Shown: positions 42,401 to 54,322, counted from the stretch's first letter. The stretch is DNA of 64,000 nucleotides from Poecilobothrus nobilitatus (GCA_947095535.1 OX352773.1:262531590-262595589), one strand, 5' to 3'. Notes: generated by a model not told the origin, from the sequence alone. A program made the numbers and translations.

Positions 42401-43094
42401 AGGTGCCCGTGCTTTAATAGCAAAGCCAAATTATCACAGTTCTTCAAGGTTTACTGAAGATTTAATTGCTATTCAACTAAATAAATCTCAAGTTCTTTAT
42501 GATAAACCAATATATTTAGGATTTACGGTACTTGAACAATCTAAAATTCTGATGTATGATTTTCATTATAATTATATTAAACCTAAATATGGTAATAGAA
42601 TTTCTTTAAATTACATTGATACTGACAGTTTCATTTATACCATACAAACAGATGACTTTTATGCCGATATAGAAAAAGATTTAGCTATACACTTTGATAC
42701 TTCGGATTATAATCCTCTTAATCCATACAAATTCCCTCTAATAAATAAGAAAAAACTTGGGTTATTTAAAGATGAATTCAATGGTAAAATTGTTTCTGAA
42801 TTTATTGGGTTAAGGTCAAAAATGTATTACCTTGAGTCGTTTCAGGGTGATCAAGTAAAAAAGGCTAAAGGGATAAAAAAATATGTTGTAAAAGAATTGG
42901 ATTTAAATCATTATAAAGACTGTTTATTAAATAATAAAATTCTCTTTAGAAAAATGAACAATTTTAGATCATACTTACATGTAATTTATACACAAAATTT
43001 AAATAAAATAGCTTTAAGTTCATTAGATAATAAAAGATATATATTAGATGATAAAATTCATACACTTGCATGGGGGCATTATAAATTAAATTAA
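39411..43094 (+). CDS. Protein-primed DNA polymerase B
   Basis: Copies the element from its termini using a protein primer; the defining Polinton gene. The 1227-aa protein starts with two C2H2 zinc fingers (Cys12/15-His28/33 and Cys42/45-His57/63), with a third CxxC finger near residue 370. Exonuclease motifs: YADAES with Asp425, FHNFSKYD, and YLKTDVLIL. Between them is a Cys-His cluster (CHIC...DHCHFTGKYRGPAHLSCN, about 522-555) like that of endonuclease VII-type zinc domains, common in this family. Polymerase motifs: A DANNLYGWAM (Asp822), B FFKLMNNAVFGKT (about 962-974), C YIDTDSF (Asp1070, Asp1072), then LRSKMYY. All catalytic residues are present. Length and order fit a complete polymerase; the terminal-protein function may lie in its N-terminal half. 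Confidence 0.97.
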   Translation: MSSPNKKLKLTCEICSKEFTRADNLKKHKNIIHKDKEEYFFCTYCKKYVSKKFEAAHLRTNIHKINSAKRVSDNLKTINQSFCNRLEAYLRENENEAILDPKEFLDGIKNEVVQLLEQSVRKHNVIKFNLELFGDYVKLNDENIENLSTKSFQTKMKIATRSDSLSCMYDDVIEKIQQQAEDFQEKDSGWAIIQILRVEININKYEPIRGSSHIALPSSIEQKRACINVRNEDLYCFKWSVISAMQPFPPQYNGYKPSLYKINDITSTTINLEFGLVSSIHFEGMTFPAELSDLHLFEELNENLSINVFGLEYTNKQHQVVGPFYITKEEKIHHINLLLLEKDENFHFVYISNLSKLLRSFITNHEHQIYICNSCLQHFYDSQQFVIHKEECKNIVTRLPTEYNNILKFRNYQQQMEAPFVIYADAESILSPIATCDHNPEISTTTNTHKHVPIAFSYYFKCSFDDSLSCYKQFTGVDCDKQFIESLVIKCTNIFQNHHMLPKSMEKLTLDEELHQLTERDCHICSKSLDYIDRVRDHCHFTGKYRGPAHLSCNILYRRPTFFPIFFHNFSKYDCHLLFRALNEIEGIITVLPLNKELYISLSKQIKIDRDNHFYLRFLDSFRFMASSLDSLCRNLDKDNLDHVKKVFNSEEKFELMRRKGVFPYEYIDSIEKLYEECLPPQEAFKNRMTNMACCNSDYNHATTVWHTFNCRNLWDYMKLYLKTDVLILVDVFENFRKICRKIYKVDPANFYTAPGLTWAAMLKYTNIELELLTDINMYHFFQKGIRGGISQCSLRHSKANNKYMGKSYRKEENSNYIVYLDANNLYGWAMSQYVPYKGFQWFDTPESINVMEISDDSEIGYILEVDLEYPQNLHDLHNDLPFCAENKVPIGSKIPKLLLDLNNKHKYVIHYRNLKQCLQNGLVLQKVHRALKFQQSDWLKKYIDLNNMHRTNALNNFEKDFFKLMNNAVFGKTMENVDKRVDVKIATAWESQGRHLGARALIAKPNYHSSSRFTEDLIAIQLNKSQVLYDKPIYLGFTVLEQSKILMYDFHYNYIKPKYGNRISLNYIDTDSFIYTIQTDDFYADIEKDLAIHFDTSDYNPLNPYKFPLINKKKLGLFKDEFNGKIVSEFIGLRSKMYYLESFQGDQVKKAKGIKKYVVKELDLNHYKDCLLNNKILFRKMNNFRSYLHVIYTQNLNKIALSSLDNKRYILDDKIHTLAWGHYKLN

Positions 43095-43273
43095 CTTAAG
43101 CTTAATTGTAATTATTTGTATAAGTAATTAAAAAAATAAAAAATAAATATTTTAAAAATTTAGTAGTGTTTTATTGTTTTATACATAACAAAAACTATTT
43201 TTTAATTTTTCGGATATTTCAGATTAATAAACAAACAAGATATTATTTAATCATAATATGATACAGGTGCACG

Positions 43274-44115
43274 TAAAAATTAAATGTAAAAAACTTTGTA
43301 GTATATATTTTGTTTTTTCCTTTTTATATTAACAAAAGGAATCTTATATTAAAAAAGGAGATATTTTAAAGTTTGTATATTTTTTGCACCTGTTACCACC
43401 ACAATATTTCATAATTTATAATGATACAAATCTACATGTGCACACACACACACACACACACATACACATATTTCTGTTTATTTCTTTTGTGATTCAATCG
43501 CACATTAATTCATTAATTTATTCAGGTTTATTATTCAAAGAAAACAAAAAAACCACAAAAATAATTCATTGAATTGTTCTACTCAAATCATTATAAAACC
43601 TAAATTCAATATAAAGCTTTCTAAAAAAATTAAAAATTGTTTAATTAAAACAATAGAATTTATAATCAATATATATTTTTTAAGCTCCTGCAGGCAGCAT
43701 AACCGTTGAAAAGACTTTTTATCAAATAATTATAATTTTCCAACAATATAGTATAAACACAAACCAAAAGTTTCACTTTTTTTATTTTTAAAAATAAACT
43801 CTGAAACAAGTTTAAAATTAAGTTCATTAAGCTTTCTTTTTTTTCTTTTAAAACCATTATTTTAATTTTTCATATAAACTTTAAATCAAGCTTAGTTCTG
43901 AGTTTATTATTTAAAACATTTTTTTTTTTTTTTTTTATTTCAATATTCTTAAACTTTTCATATAAATAATTTAATACTAAATTTGTTAGTTAAGACAATT
44001 TTTTTTTTTTTTTTTATTGTGTATTTTAGCGGTAAAAAAGCTCCTCCATGCGGCTCCGCCATAGAAAAAGCTTTAAAAAAGCTCCTCCATGCGGCTCCGC
44101 CATATCCTTACTACT
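43274..44115 (-). repeat. Right terminal inverted repeat
   Basis: Reverse complement of 25691-26556, ending ...CCTTACTACT at 44115. It starts 179 bp after the polymerase stop. A further AATA (44116-44119), not present at the left end, lies between this terminus and the gap. Confidence 0.92.
43666..43857 (-). CDS. TIR-located small ORF, second copy, doubtful
   Basis: Encodes the same 63-aa peptide as 25948-26139, because it lies in the opposite inverted repeat. Confidence 0.2.
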   Translation of the reverse strand: MVLKEKKESLMNLILNLFQSLFLKIKKVKLLVCVYTILLENYNYLIKSLFNGYAACRSLKNIY

Positions 44116-44119
44116 AATA

Positions 44120-44319
44120 NNNNNNNNNNNNNNNNNNNNNNNNNNNNNNNNNNNNNNNNNNNNNNNNNNNNNNNNNNNNNNNNNNNNNNNNNNNNNNNNN
44201 NNNNNNNNNNNNNNNNNNNNNNNNNNNNNNNNNNNNNNNNNNNNNNNNNNNNNNNNNNNNNNNNNNNNNNNNNNNNNNNNNNNNNNNNNNNNNNNNNNNN
44301 NNNNNNNNNNNNNNNNNNN
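44120..44319. other. Assembly gap (200 N)
   Basis: A run of exactly 200 N, a common placeholder size, so the true length is unknown. It sits between the right terminus and the right target duplication. Confidence 1.
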
Positions 44320-44325
44320 CACCAT
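44320..44325. other. Right 6-bp target-site duplication (CACCAT)
   Basis: CACCAT is the first sequence after the gap and equals the six bases just outside the left terminus. Confidence 0.85.
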
Positions 44326-44584
44326 TCCACTTGTTTTTGATTATCTAAATTAATTTTTGATTAAACTGACAATTTTTCAAACACTAGAAGATTAACTTTC
44401 CATTATTCATGCAATAATTCATTATTCATGAACATCCAATGTATAGTTAATGAACTATATTATCCACTACATTTGCTATTCTCTTATATTTTTTTCTTTG
44501 TAATTAATTTAAATTACATAAAAAACCATCTGTACAAAAATGAAAAAGATAATGTTTATATAAAAAATTAAATTTCTTCTTTTT

Positions 44585-45400
44585 AGCACATTTCCAAAAA
44601 AATTTTGAAAAAATGTGCTTATTAGTTTCACTCTGTCCGTCCGTCCGTCCGTCTGTTTACAAAACTTCTACACCGTTAAAGATAGAGAAAAAAAATTTTA
44701 ACCATAGGTAGGTCTCATAAAAAAAATAATTTTGTGGAACAACTTTTTCATGTAGCCCCCCCCATTACGGAGCTACAGCCCCTCAAACTTTGAAAAAGCC
44801 CTATTTTTAAATGCATATATCTTATGTTCTGCTTAAGATTTTTTCAATCTGAAAACGTCATTCGACAGGTATTTCTTTTATCTTTGTAAATTAATATCAA
44901 AATTATACAATTTTTTTAAATTTAGTATTTAAATTTACCGTTATGTGAAAACCAAATTTTGCATGATTTTTCTACTTTCATAACTCCGACACGCTTCTAG
45001 ATAGAAGCTTGAAATTTTGAGGCAAGAAATAACTTTTAGAATTAGTATAAGTTTGCTCAGAAAATTTTTTCGGACCACCCCCTGTTTATGAGCTATTAGG
45101 GCTTAAAAATTGAAAATTTGCTATTTTTAAACACCTGTAACTTAGGAACCTGCACACATTTTACTTCTGCAAGATGTAAAAATTAAAGCTTCAATAATAT
45201 ATTTTTACGTGTGTTAACAGCTTTTCTTAGTTATATAGGATTCCGGACTTACGGCCCCTCAAAATCTCAAAAATGTCCTATTTTCAAGTTTTTTCTTATT
45301 ACATGAAATTTTCAAATTTTTGTGTAAGTCACACTTCTAAACAGTTTGTATTGAGTTTTGGAAATGTGCGCTTTTAAAAACCGTTGATTTACATTCTACC
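44585..45400 (+). repeat. Dispersed repeat family B, plus-strand copy
   Basis: Starts 'gtgcttattagtttcactct' with four GTCC units, then 'acaaaacttctacaccgtt', and runs through a series of 'cccctcaaa...' and 'gagctatta' blocks. It is an inverted partner of 24240-25085. Without the Polinton the two copies would be about 0.9 kb apart. Confidence 0.65.
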
Positions 45401-46338
45401 TTGTTTTTTTTTCTTCTGCTCTCATTTCAATTACAATAATATCAAAGTTTTTTTTTTATTTTATTTCAAATAAAAACTTTACAGGTGGAATAGGTATATA
45501 TTTATAACATAATAGTCATTTTCTTGGATAAATGTATAATTTTTCTTTTTATAAATCAAAAACAGATATTTATGATATACAATAACCTATAAATACTTAA
45601 TTTTTTTCGGTTGTCATTGTGGGTGGAATATATATTAATTTTTTAATTTTTTAAAATTATGTTAGAAAATAATTCATGAGCAATCTTTAAAAACTTTTGA
45701 TCCAATTATATTTTATTATTTACTATTTATTTTTTTTCTATAGATTGAATTTAAAAAAAAAAAAATAATTGATACGTATATTAAAATTTTATTACTTCCT
45801 GAATATTAAAATATTATTACAATTAAATTCACGTTATTTAATTTTAACTTTTTCCTATTCTATATTAAGTGTATAATAAAACAAAAAAAAAAAAAAATGT
45901 TTTGATAAATGGATAAAAAGTCTATTAAAGCTATATAGAAAATGACTACACAATCATAGTCTCTTAATTTAAATTTTAAATTTATATAAGTGTTACAGCT
46001 TCCAAAAGATCTAAAAATATTTGCCGTTTTAAATCTAATCGAGGAAATGTCTGAAGAAATCAGATAATATATATAATTTTAAAGTAAGGAAACCCCTATA
46101 AAATGGCTTTATATAAAAAAGATAATCTTTGTAAAACTTAATTTGATTTTTTACAAAATTTTGAGGAAAATCGGAGTTTGGAAAATTTGAAAAGTTACGA
46201 TAGCTAAAATCGAATAAAATTAATTAAAATAAAAATAAAATATAAAATAAAATCGAATAAAATTAAGAATCGAATTAAATTAAAATAAGAAACTATATGC
46301 CAAATATTATTAGATTTGAACTAAAATCCATGTCCATT
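45401..46338. other. AT-rich non-coding DNA
   Basis: No gene seen; probably intronic to the exons on the right. Confidence 0.4.
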
Positions 46339-46349
46339 CCATATAAAAA

Positions 46350-46555
46350 ATATATATATATATTTTTTTTTAGTATATTCCCCCTGCCACATAAATGTGA
46401 CAAGAAAATTACCTTTATTACCTTTTCCTTTTCAGGAATGGCTGCAAATATCGTAAGAGGGAATTATACTTACGATGTGTGTGAGATTCTAACCAACACT
46501 CCCTCGGTGTTTACAACGTATTTCATATGTCTTACCCACTACGCCACCGAGGCCT
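46350..46555 (-). mobile_element. tRNA-derived SINE with 11-bp target duplication
   Basis: On the minus strand the head reads aggcctcggtggcgtagtgg, then gtaag (A box), with a degenerate B box near 46480-46495 (gttggttagaatctc). The body has tcgtaag...cttacga, and the tail is A-rich. It is bounded by ccatataaaaa at 46339-46349 and 46556-46566. The 88-codon frame at 46297-46563 is an accident of this repeat. Confidence 0.8.
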
Positions 46556-46884
46556 CCATATAAAAATTGATTTTATAAAAAAAAATGATATGAGTTGAAA
46601 TTAATTCCCTTAAAAATAATAACGGTACAAAGTTAGCAAATATTTACACAATTAATTTATATAAAGTTATTAAATAAAATTACAGTCATCATTCAACAGT
46701 ATTGAACTGTAAATAAAAAAAACCCATAAAAAATTTCATGTTTATCATTATTTTTTCTTTCTATATGGATTCACGTACAAATGATTTTTAAAAATAGAAA
46801 CTCAAATTTTAGAAAAACAAATCTTTAAAACATAAATTTGATTTAAAAAGAAAAATAATAATTTTATGTTAAATTTAATTACAG

Positions 46885-47046
46885 ATGTGAACGATGGGCC
46901 GGGTAGCGGCGGAGGAGGTGGAGGAGGTGGAGCTGCCTTACTTGATGAGGTATCATCACAAGTAAGGCATGGACGATTTCGTGTAACATCACCTTCAACT
47001 GGACCACCAGAACAAACATTAGGAAGATTTCGTCTTATGCCAACTA
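46885..47046 (+). CDS. Internal exon of a host gene (RFxV-motif protein)
   Basis: A 162-bp exon between a good acceptor (ttaaatttaattacag) and donor (A|GTAAGT); both ends are phase 1. It encodes a Gly run (GPGSGGGGGGGGAALLDE), then HGRFRVTSPSTGPPEQTLGRFRLMPT. The composition is much more GC-rich than its surroundings, and codon use is normal. The spaced GRFRV and GRFRL resemble RFxV docking motifs that bind the SPAK/OSR1 (fly Fray) kinases and occur in WNK kinases. A WNK-like identity is a guess from the motifs only. No in-frame ATG precedes the conserved part, so the gene starts further upstream. Confidence 0.75.
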
Positions 47047-47350
47047 GTAAGTTTTTTTAATTTTTTTTAAATTAAATTAAATTTTTTTTTTTTTTGTCCA
47101 AAGCTCAAAAAAACAAAATTTTTTGTTATTTTTTTTTCCTTTTTATAAATCCTTCATGCATCAACTGAAAATAATTTTGTGTTTGTTTAATTATTTTCAT
47201 TTAAAATTTTTTATTGTTGTGAATAAGCATAAGTATTATTATGTATCAGTATTATTATTTTAATTTGCAATTTGCTTTACTATTTATTTAATTATTCTAG
47301 AAATATATAACAATTATATTTTTAATTATATTTTATTTATTTACAAATAG

Positions 47351-47496
47351 CTAATTATGGCGCTCCAACTTCTCCCCTTTTACAAAGAGGTAGATTTGCT
47401 GTGATACCGGAAGAACCACATGGTTCTCCAGCTCAAGGTTCATCAACAAATGAACGTGATCGTTCACCATCTCCAGAATGGGATTTCGATATTGAG
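47351..47496 (+). CDS. Next exon of the same host gene
   Basis: A 146-bp exon between acceptor (tttatttacaaatag) and donor GAG|GTATGT. It enters in phase 1, as required by the previous exon, and leaves in phase 0. It encodes NYGAPTSPLLQRGRFAVIPE, then a Ser/Pro-rich stretch ending SPSPEWDFDIE. The GRFAV again fits the RFxV pattern. Matching phases and a shared motif show the two exons belong together; the intron is 304 bp. Confidence 0.75.
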
Positions 47497-50400
47497 GTAT
47501 GTTTAATTTTTTTTTTTTTTAATTAATTTTAAAATTATAATAAAATATTTGTGCTTGACTGAATTATTTTAATTATAAATAAAAATTAATAACATATTAA
47601 TTTTTTTAATTATCGAATTTTTTATTATTTAAAAAATTTGCCAAATAAAATAAAATAAGAAAACAAAACTACAATTAAAATTTAAAATTTATTATTATTT
47701 TAAAACATTAGGTATCTAAATCTATTTATTTCAACGGTACAATTTATACTGTATTTGAAATTTTTTTTTTTTTTTAAATCAAACAGTTTATATGTAAACA
47801 GAAAAAATAAATAAAAAAACTTACAATGGCAGCCTTGTAATTCCATTTAATTTTTAACAGCTGTTTTTATTATTTCTCCATTCTCCATCTCCATTCCATT
47901 TTCTTTTTTTGTCAATTCCATATGTTCCTTCCATAACAAAAATAAAATAAAATCATAGTACACATTGTTGCCGTGTTTCTTTAATAAAAAAAGTATTTTT
48001 TTTTGTGTTTCAAATTACCCAAGCAGCATTCTCAAAAATCTTAAAATAAAAAGTAAAAAGGTAAATTTAATGAGATTTCTTGAATAATCCAAAAAATAAA
48101 TACATAATAACTTTTTTTTATTTTAATTCTATGAATTTGAATAATATATAAATTAGTTTGTATACCATAATACAAAAATTAAATACAATGAATAAAGAAA
48201 ATCATATAAAGAAAATAAATTGAAAACATTTGTTAATTTTTTAAGAAAGTTTTTCTTGTGTAAAGAAAACTTCTTTGAATTGAAAAAAATAATTATAAAA
48301 TATAATATATAAAATAAAATAAAAATAATAATTCCATTCATTAAAAAATTTGAAAGTTATCCGTATTTAAAATGTTGACAAGGGATAAATCGATAAAAAA
48401 ATCAAATCTATTATTTCCAGTTTTACCTTTTTTCTTTTGAAATTTATCGCAAATAATTTCTGATTAGATCAGAAAAAATGAAATATTTTTTTTTAGTTTG
48501 ATCACATCATTTTTGTTTTCAGTTATTATGTGACGATGACACATTTTGTTTTTCTTTTTTATTCATTTTATTTTTTTTTGTGTATTGTGTTATTTGGGAA
48601 TTCAATATGTCAATTCTGTTTCTGTCTGTTTTTGGTCAGCCGTTTTTGTCATCAGCTGGTTATTAATATTTTTTGTTATTTTTTTTTTTTTTTTTTTGAA
48701 GTTTATAGAGTAGTCGTTTTGTTTTGGTTTCTGTTTCTGTCGTTTTTCTTTTTAATTATTTTTATTATTTGTTATTGACAGCTAGAAGAAAAAGCAAAGC
48801 AACCAAACCAGCCAACAGTCAAAATTTATTAGTAGTTGAAGAAGGAATCGCGTTCGTTCGTTGAATGTATTTAGATTTTTTGTTTTTATGATTTTATTTG
48901 TGTATTTCTGTTTAATGAAAAAAAAAAAAGGGTTTTAAAAGGAAAAAAAAAAAAAAACGAAAAATCATAATACTAAAATTTAATAACAATAAAAATCTGA
49001 GAAAAGGAAAAAAAAATATTTAATTTTTTTTTTTTCGTTCATTCGCATAATTCGTGATTTTTATTTTTTTTTTTTGAAATTTTTTATATTTACGGCTTCC
49101 TTCTGAAAAGTTTAAAAAATAAAAAAAAAACAACTTAAAAATTTAAAATAATTCTGAATTCTGTTTAATATTTGAAAAAATAATAAAATATTATTTGTAA
49201 AATTAAATAAAATAAATTTATAATATGTACCTACTTGAAGTTAAAAAATATTAAAAAAATTCTAAACAAGAATAAAAGAAAAAAAAAAAAAAGAATTTAT
49301 TTTTTTGAGATAACAACAGTGGAGAATTTTATTTTGACAACCGCGCTCTTATTTTTTTTTTTTTTTAATTTCAAATAAGTATTAAAAAAAAAAACATTGT
49401 GAATTTTTCTGTAATTTGAACGTAAATTATACTGTGCGTAAAAAAAAAAAAAATTTATTAATTTATAAAAAAAAAAAAATTAAAAGAAAAAAATTTAATA
49501 GTAATATACATATGTATTGAGGGAAAAAAAGTATGTAAAGAAAAAGTGTATTAGATTTAGGTAAAATAAAAAAAAAAAAACAAAAAAAAATTAAATTTTT
49601 ATTTTTAATAAAAATCACGTTTTTGGTTTCAGTTCCTGTATATTTTTTTTTTTTTTTTACTTTAGTTTTATTTCATTTTATTTTCTAAAATGAGAATTTA
49701 ATAATTTACGTATTCAATAAATACATATTAAAATTGAATTAAAAAAAAAAAAAAAAACAAAAAAACAAAAAAATTAATTTTTAAATACTTAAGGTGAATT
49801 TTAAAAAATGGAACAAAAAAAGATTTTACTTTATATTTTATTTTATTTCCCCTAAATTTCCCAATAATTTTAAATTTTTGTATGAGTAATACAATATTTG
49901 ATCAGATTTTATTGTTGTTTTTTTTTTTTTTATTGTTCTATTCTGTATAATTTTTGCTGTTTTTGTTCAGAATTTTATTTATCAGCTAAAAAAAAAAAAA
50001 AAAAAAAAAAACCGAGTGCCTTGGAATAAACAATAATTATTGCTTTTTTTTTTTTTTTATTAAATTTTTCTATTTTGTTTTTGTTTTTATCATCGTTTTG
50101 TATTTTTTTGTACTAAGAAAAAAAAAAAAATCCCTGTTAAAAAAAATATTTGCTGATAAGCAAATTGATAAAAATAAAAAAAAATAAAAAAATCAAATCT
50201 AAACAAAACTTATTGGAATTCATTCGAATGAATTCATATTTTTGTGTTTATAAATACATGTACATATATTGGAATGGAATAAAAACAATAAAAGAAAATA
50301 AGCATAGGTATACATAGAGTTACATATGTTTGGTTTACATAATACATATATGAAAAATCATAAAAAATTTGGTTTATACAGATAAAATATATTTATAGGT

Positions 50401-53400
50401 GTATCTTCATTATAAATATTTTAATTAAGAATAAAAAAAAAAATTTGTAATATTTTTGAACATTTTTAAGATTTAAATAAAAATTTATCATAAGGGGAGG
50501 CGGGGGGTCGAATCGGAAATAATAATTGTTTTGTTGAGTTATTGAAAATGGTTTCATTTGGGTAATAAATATGTATCTATAGTTTTATATTTAAGTCATC
50601 TCTGAGTATTAATTTTTACTTTAATGTTTTAACATAAAACTTATTTAATTAGAATTAGAATCAACAATTATTTCCTTTAACAAGAATAATAAATGTACAG
50701 GACTAAATCAAAAAAAAAAATGATTGAACGGTTTACACTATAGAAGTCATTTTAAATTTCTAGAATCTATAAGATGAAATCACAAACCTAATTTGCACAT
50801 CGAATACAAAATCCAATATGCATATATGTGCAGAATCAGTCATTACTTTTTTTTTATAGGTTGTCTTCGTTATACTGCAAGAGCAACTCATTCGCAAATG
50901 ACGTTTTCAATTTCAACTTTACTCTACTGACTGAGTCTACATACATATTTAATATTCGTATGTATGTACATATGTATTATGTAGTTACTCCCTAAGCTTA
51001 ATAGCAGTCAGATTTTTCTAATTGGAATATTTTATTGATAATTATTTTTTTAAGAAAAAGTTAAAAGGGTTCGTCTTGTATTGTCCTACTTACATTATAA
51101 AAGCCACATGGTAACGCAAAATCTTAATATATTTTGGTGTCATGTGTCCATTGACCATTAAAAATTTTTAAATTAATTAAATTACTTAATATGTACCTAG
51201 AATAGATCTCTATATATATTTTTTTTTTGCTTTATTTAAATATGTATTTTTTTATATCTGTATCTATTTTTGTATACTTGGTTAAAAAGTGAAAATTTTA
51301 TTTGATGTGTACAATATAATATATCAGAACTCCGTACAAGATTATCTTATTAAATTTTTCAATGAAACAAGATGTATTTTATAAGCAATCTGAAAATGCT
51401 ACTTATATAGTACACATTTTTACATCGAAAAAAAAAACGAAATAAATCACGTTTTTTCTCATTTTTTTATTTCATCATTTTTCTTTTTTCCCAATAATTA
51501 GCAATGATCGCTTTAAAGAACACTACACTGAAAGCATATTTTGTAACATTGAAAGCACAAATTCTCTTACAATTTTCTTTGAAGTTCTATTTTTGTTTAA
51601 AAAAGAAATGCTGGAACATTATATAAAAATAAAATAAAAAAATTTATTTTTCGATGTATATATATGATATGTACAATATAATATTATGTACAAATATAGA
51701 CAGTATAAGTAAACATTTATAGGCTATATACTGAAATAATTTTAAATTTTTATTTTATTTTATTTTTTTTTTTTTGTTTCTTTCAAACAAGGTGAAATTT
51801 ATCTATAAAAATTTTGTTTTTTTTTTTTATTGTAAATCAAATTAAAAATTTTTCCATTCAAAACATTTTTTGTTTTGTTTAATTTTCCTCGTTTTTCATT
51901 GTTTTTGTTTTTATTATTCTTATTGTTGTAGTTTTTTTTTTTTTCTTCCACTTTCCAATTAAATTAAATGACTCTTTATTTTTGGTTTATTATTTTTTAC
52001 TACATACTTATTTTGTTTGTTGTAAATGTTTCTTTTGTTGTATTCACGAACTTAAGCTATTGGTTTGTTTTTCAATTGTATATAATGTGAACTAAGTGGG
52101 AATTAAAAATAAAAAAGTCATAAAAACAAAAAAAACAAAAAAAATTGAGAATTTTCCGTTTTACACTTCTAGGTAAAAAAATAAGAAAAAAATAAAAAAA
52201 AAAAATAATAAAAAGTTAAATTTTTGAATGATTTATTGTTTTTTTTTAAAACAAAGTAAAAAGAATGGTAACTATTTATATAATTACTTACACGTACATT
52301 TACTAACTATATTTAATCAAAAATTTTAGTATTTAGTTAGTAAGAGGATTCGTACTTAAGTACTTAACTACATACTTAGGTACATATTTATTTAGTAAAA
52401 AATAAAATAACTTATTCTATTTTGTAACACCTAAGAATAATGAAAAAGTAATATTTTTAATTAAAGGATGGGATTACAAAAAAAAGTACCTAAAAAAACG
52501 TACAAATTAAATGTTCATTTTCCGTGATTAGCATAAAAAAAAAGAATTTAATTAAGTAACGAAGTATTTAATATAGTAGAAGTTAATTACTTAATTCAAA
52601 TACAAAAAAACCTTTTTTAATATTTTCGTATTTTGATTGTGAAGGGGAGGCATCACAAGAAAAAAAATTTTTTTTTTTTTTTTTATTAAACTAATATAAG
52701 ACATAAAATATTTAATTTGCATAGAAAAATAAAATGTGAATCGCTTGTAATTAAATTTACTTAACTAATTCATATTTTATTAAATTACAATTAATTACTT
52801 CTGTACTTACATAGAAATTTTATAGATTTAAACTACAGAAGTAAAGAGTTATGAATTAAAAATGGTTAACATTTTGAAATCATAAAATTGATAAATTGTA
52901 GTGACGAACAATCAAATTTTTAGTATAAAGAGAAGATTACAAGAGAATTTTATCAGTCCAATACCTACCTACACAATAAACACATTGATATGTTCATAGT
53001 AAGTATGTGAATAAGTATTAATATATTGGGTCTGCTCTTTCTTGATTTTAAAATCAACTCCTCAAATCCTTTTTTTTTTTTTATCCATATTGATTATTTA
53101 GATTCACTTCTTCTACTACTTATACATAGTGATTCATTTCCAGCCTTACATATGTATTTATAAAGTGTATTTGGAGGAACAAAAATTTGCTCCAAACCAA
53201 AGAGCACTATTTCACTTAGTTTCCAAGTTAATGAAGTTTGTTTTCGGGTTCTAAAAGAATTAAAAGTGAAAACAAATAATCCTGTACTTGTATACTTACT
53301 TAGATGTGAAAGTCTTAGTTAAGATTATACCTTTTTACTTTAACTGCTACCGTTTTTACTTACAAATATAAATACTTATTTACATACTTACTTACTTAGT

Positions 53401-54287
53401 TATTTTTATTCATTATTTAACACAATCAGTCTTTTCTTTTCAATTTTTCTCCAAAAAAAAAAATCCTTATCACAATTCTCTTAAAGTTATATTATAATCA
53501 ACTTTTTAAATATTCTGATTATTCTATAAAATGATTCTATATAACTACTTAGTTATATTTATTATTACATAAAGTATTTTGATTTGAAAATGTTCGATAA
53601 TACGTTTATATAAGTATTATACTAGTTATAATTTATATAAAGATTAAACTTAGTATCACATAATTATGATGACAATAATAATACATATGACACCTATATA
53701 TAATAGATAAGAAAAAAAAAATACTATCATTAACCTTGAACCAGACAAACTAAACGTCCTTGAATCTGTATAGTATTATCATAATATGTAGATTTAATAC
53801 TTCAGTATAATTATCTACATATATATATATATACTTACATATCAATTCGTAAATTATATTAATCTCTATCCTTATAAAATAAATAATTGTATTGTAAGTA
53901 TATAAAATATATTACTTAAGTAAGTTAATTATTATAATTTCAACACCCCTATATTTATCTATAGATTAAAGAAGAATAAAAATAATAAAAAAAAAAAAAT
54001 TTCATAATAACAATGTATTTAATACATTGTCAAATGCTTATTTTGTTTTTTTTTTTGATTTGTGTTTTAATTCTTGTATTATCAAATTATATATTTTCTT
54101 TTTTTTTATTATTATTTTTATTCTTTTGATTATTTTGTTTTTTTTTTTTTATTAGATTTTTGCGCAAAAAAAAAAATCACAAATAAAAACTCTATAGTCA
54201 TAAAATTAAGTTAAAAATTGCTACTTACTTTAATTAAATGGTTTCAATGTCAAAAAATGGCAACAATTAAATGTGTGTGTACACATA

Positions 54288-54322
<35 letters not shown>

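Larger units (their letters stand above)
25691..44319. mobile_element. Polinton/Maverick element, nearly complete
   Basis: A self-synthesizing virus-like transposon of about 18.4 kb plus a 200-N gap. It has inverted repeats of about 850 bp starting 5'-AG and ending CT-3', and a 6-bp target duplication. It carries the full diagnostic set: protein-primed DNA polymerase B, chromodomain integrase, FtsK/HerA-type packaging ATPase, adenain-type protease, penton and major capsid protein, plus a PLA2 minor capsid protein. Main frames are free of stops. Genes are arranged in blocks on both strands, with TATA-like boxes ahead of several. The set resembles insect Polintons/adintoviruses. Replication is expected in the host nucleus; whether particles form is inference from gene content. 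Confidence 0.96.

Noticed and set aside
44026..44353. Frames of 83-101 codons at the right end
   Set aside because: They are mostly translated N from the assembly gap.
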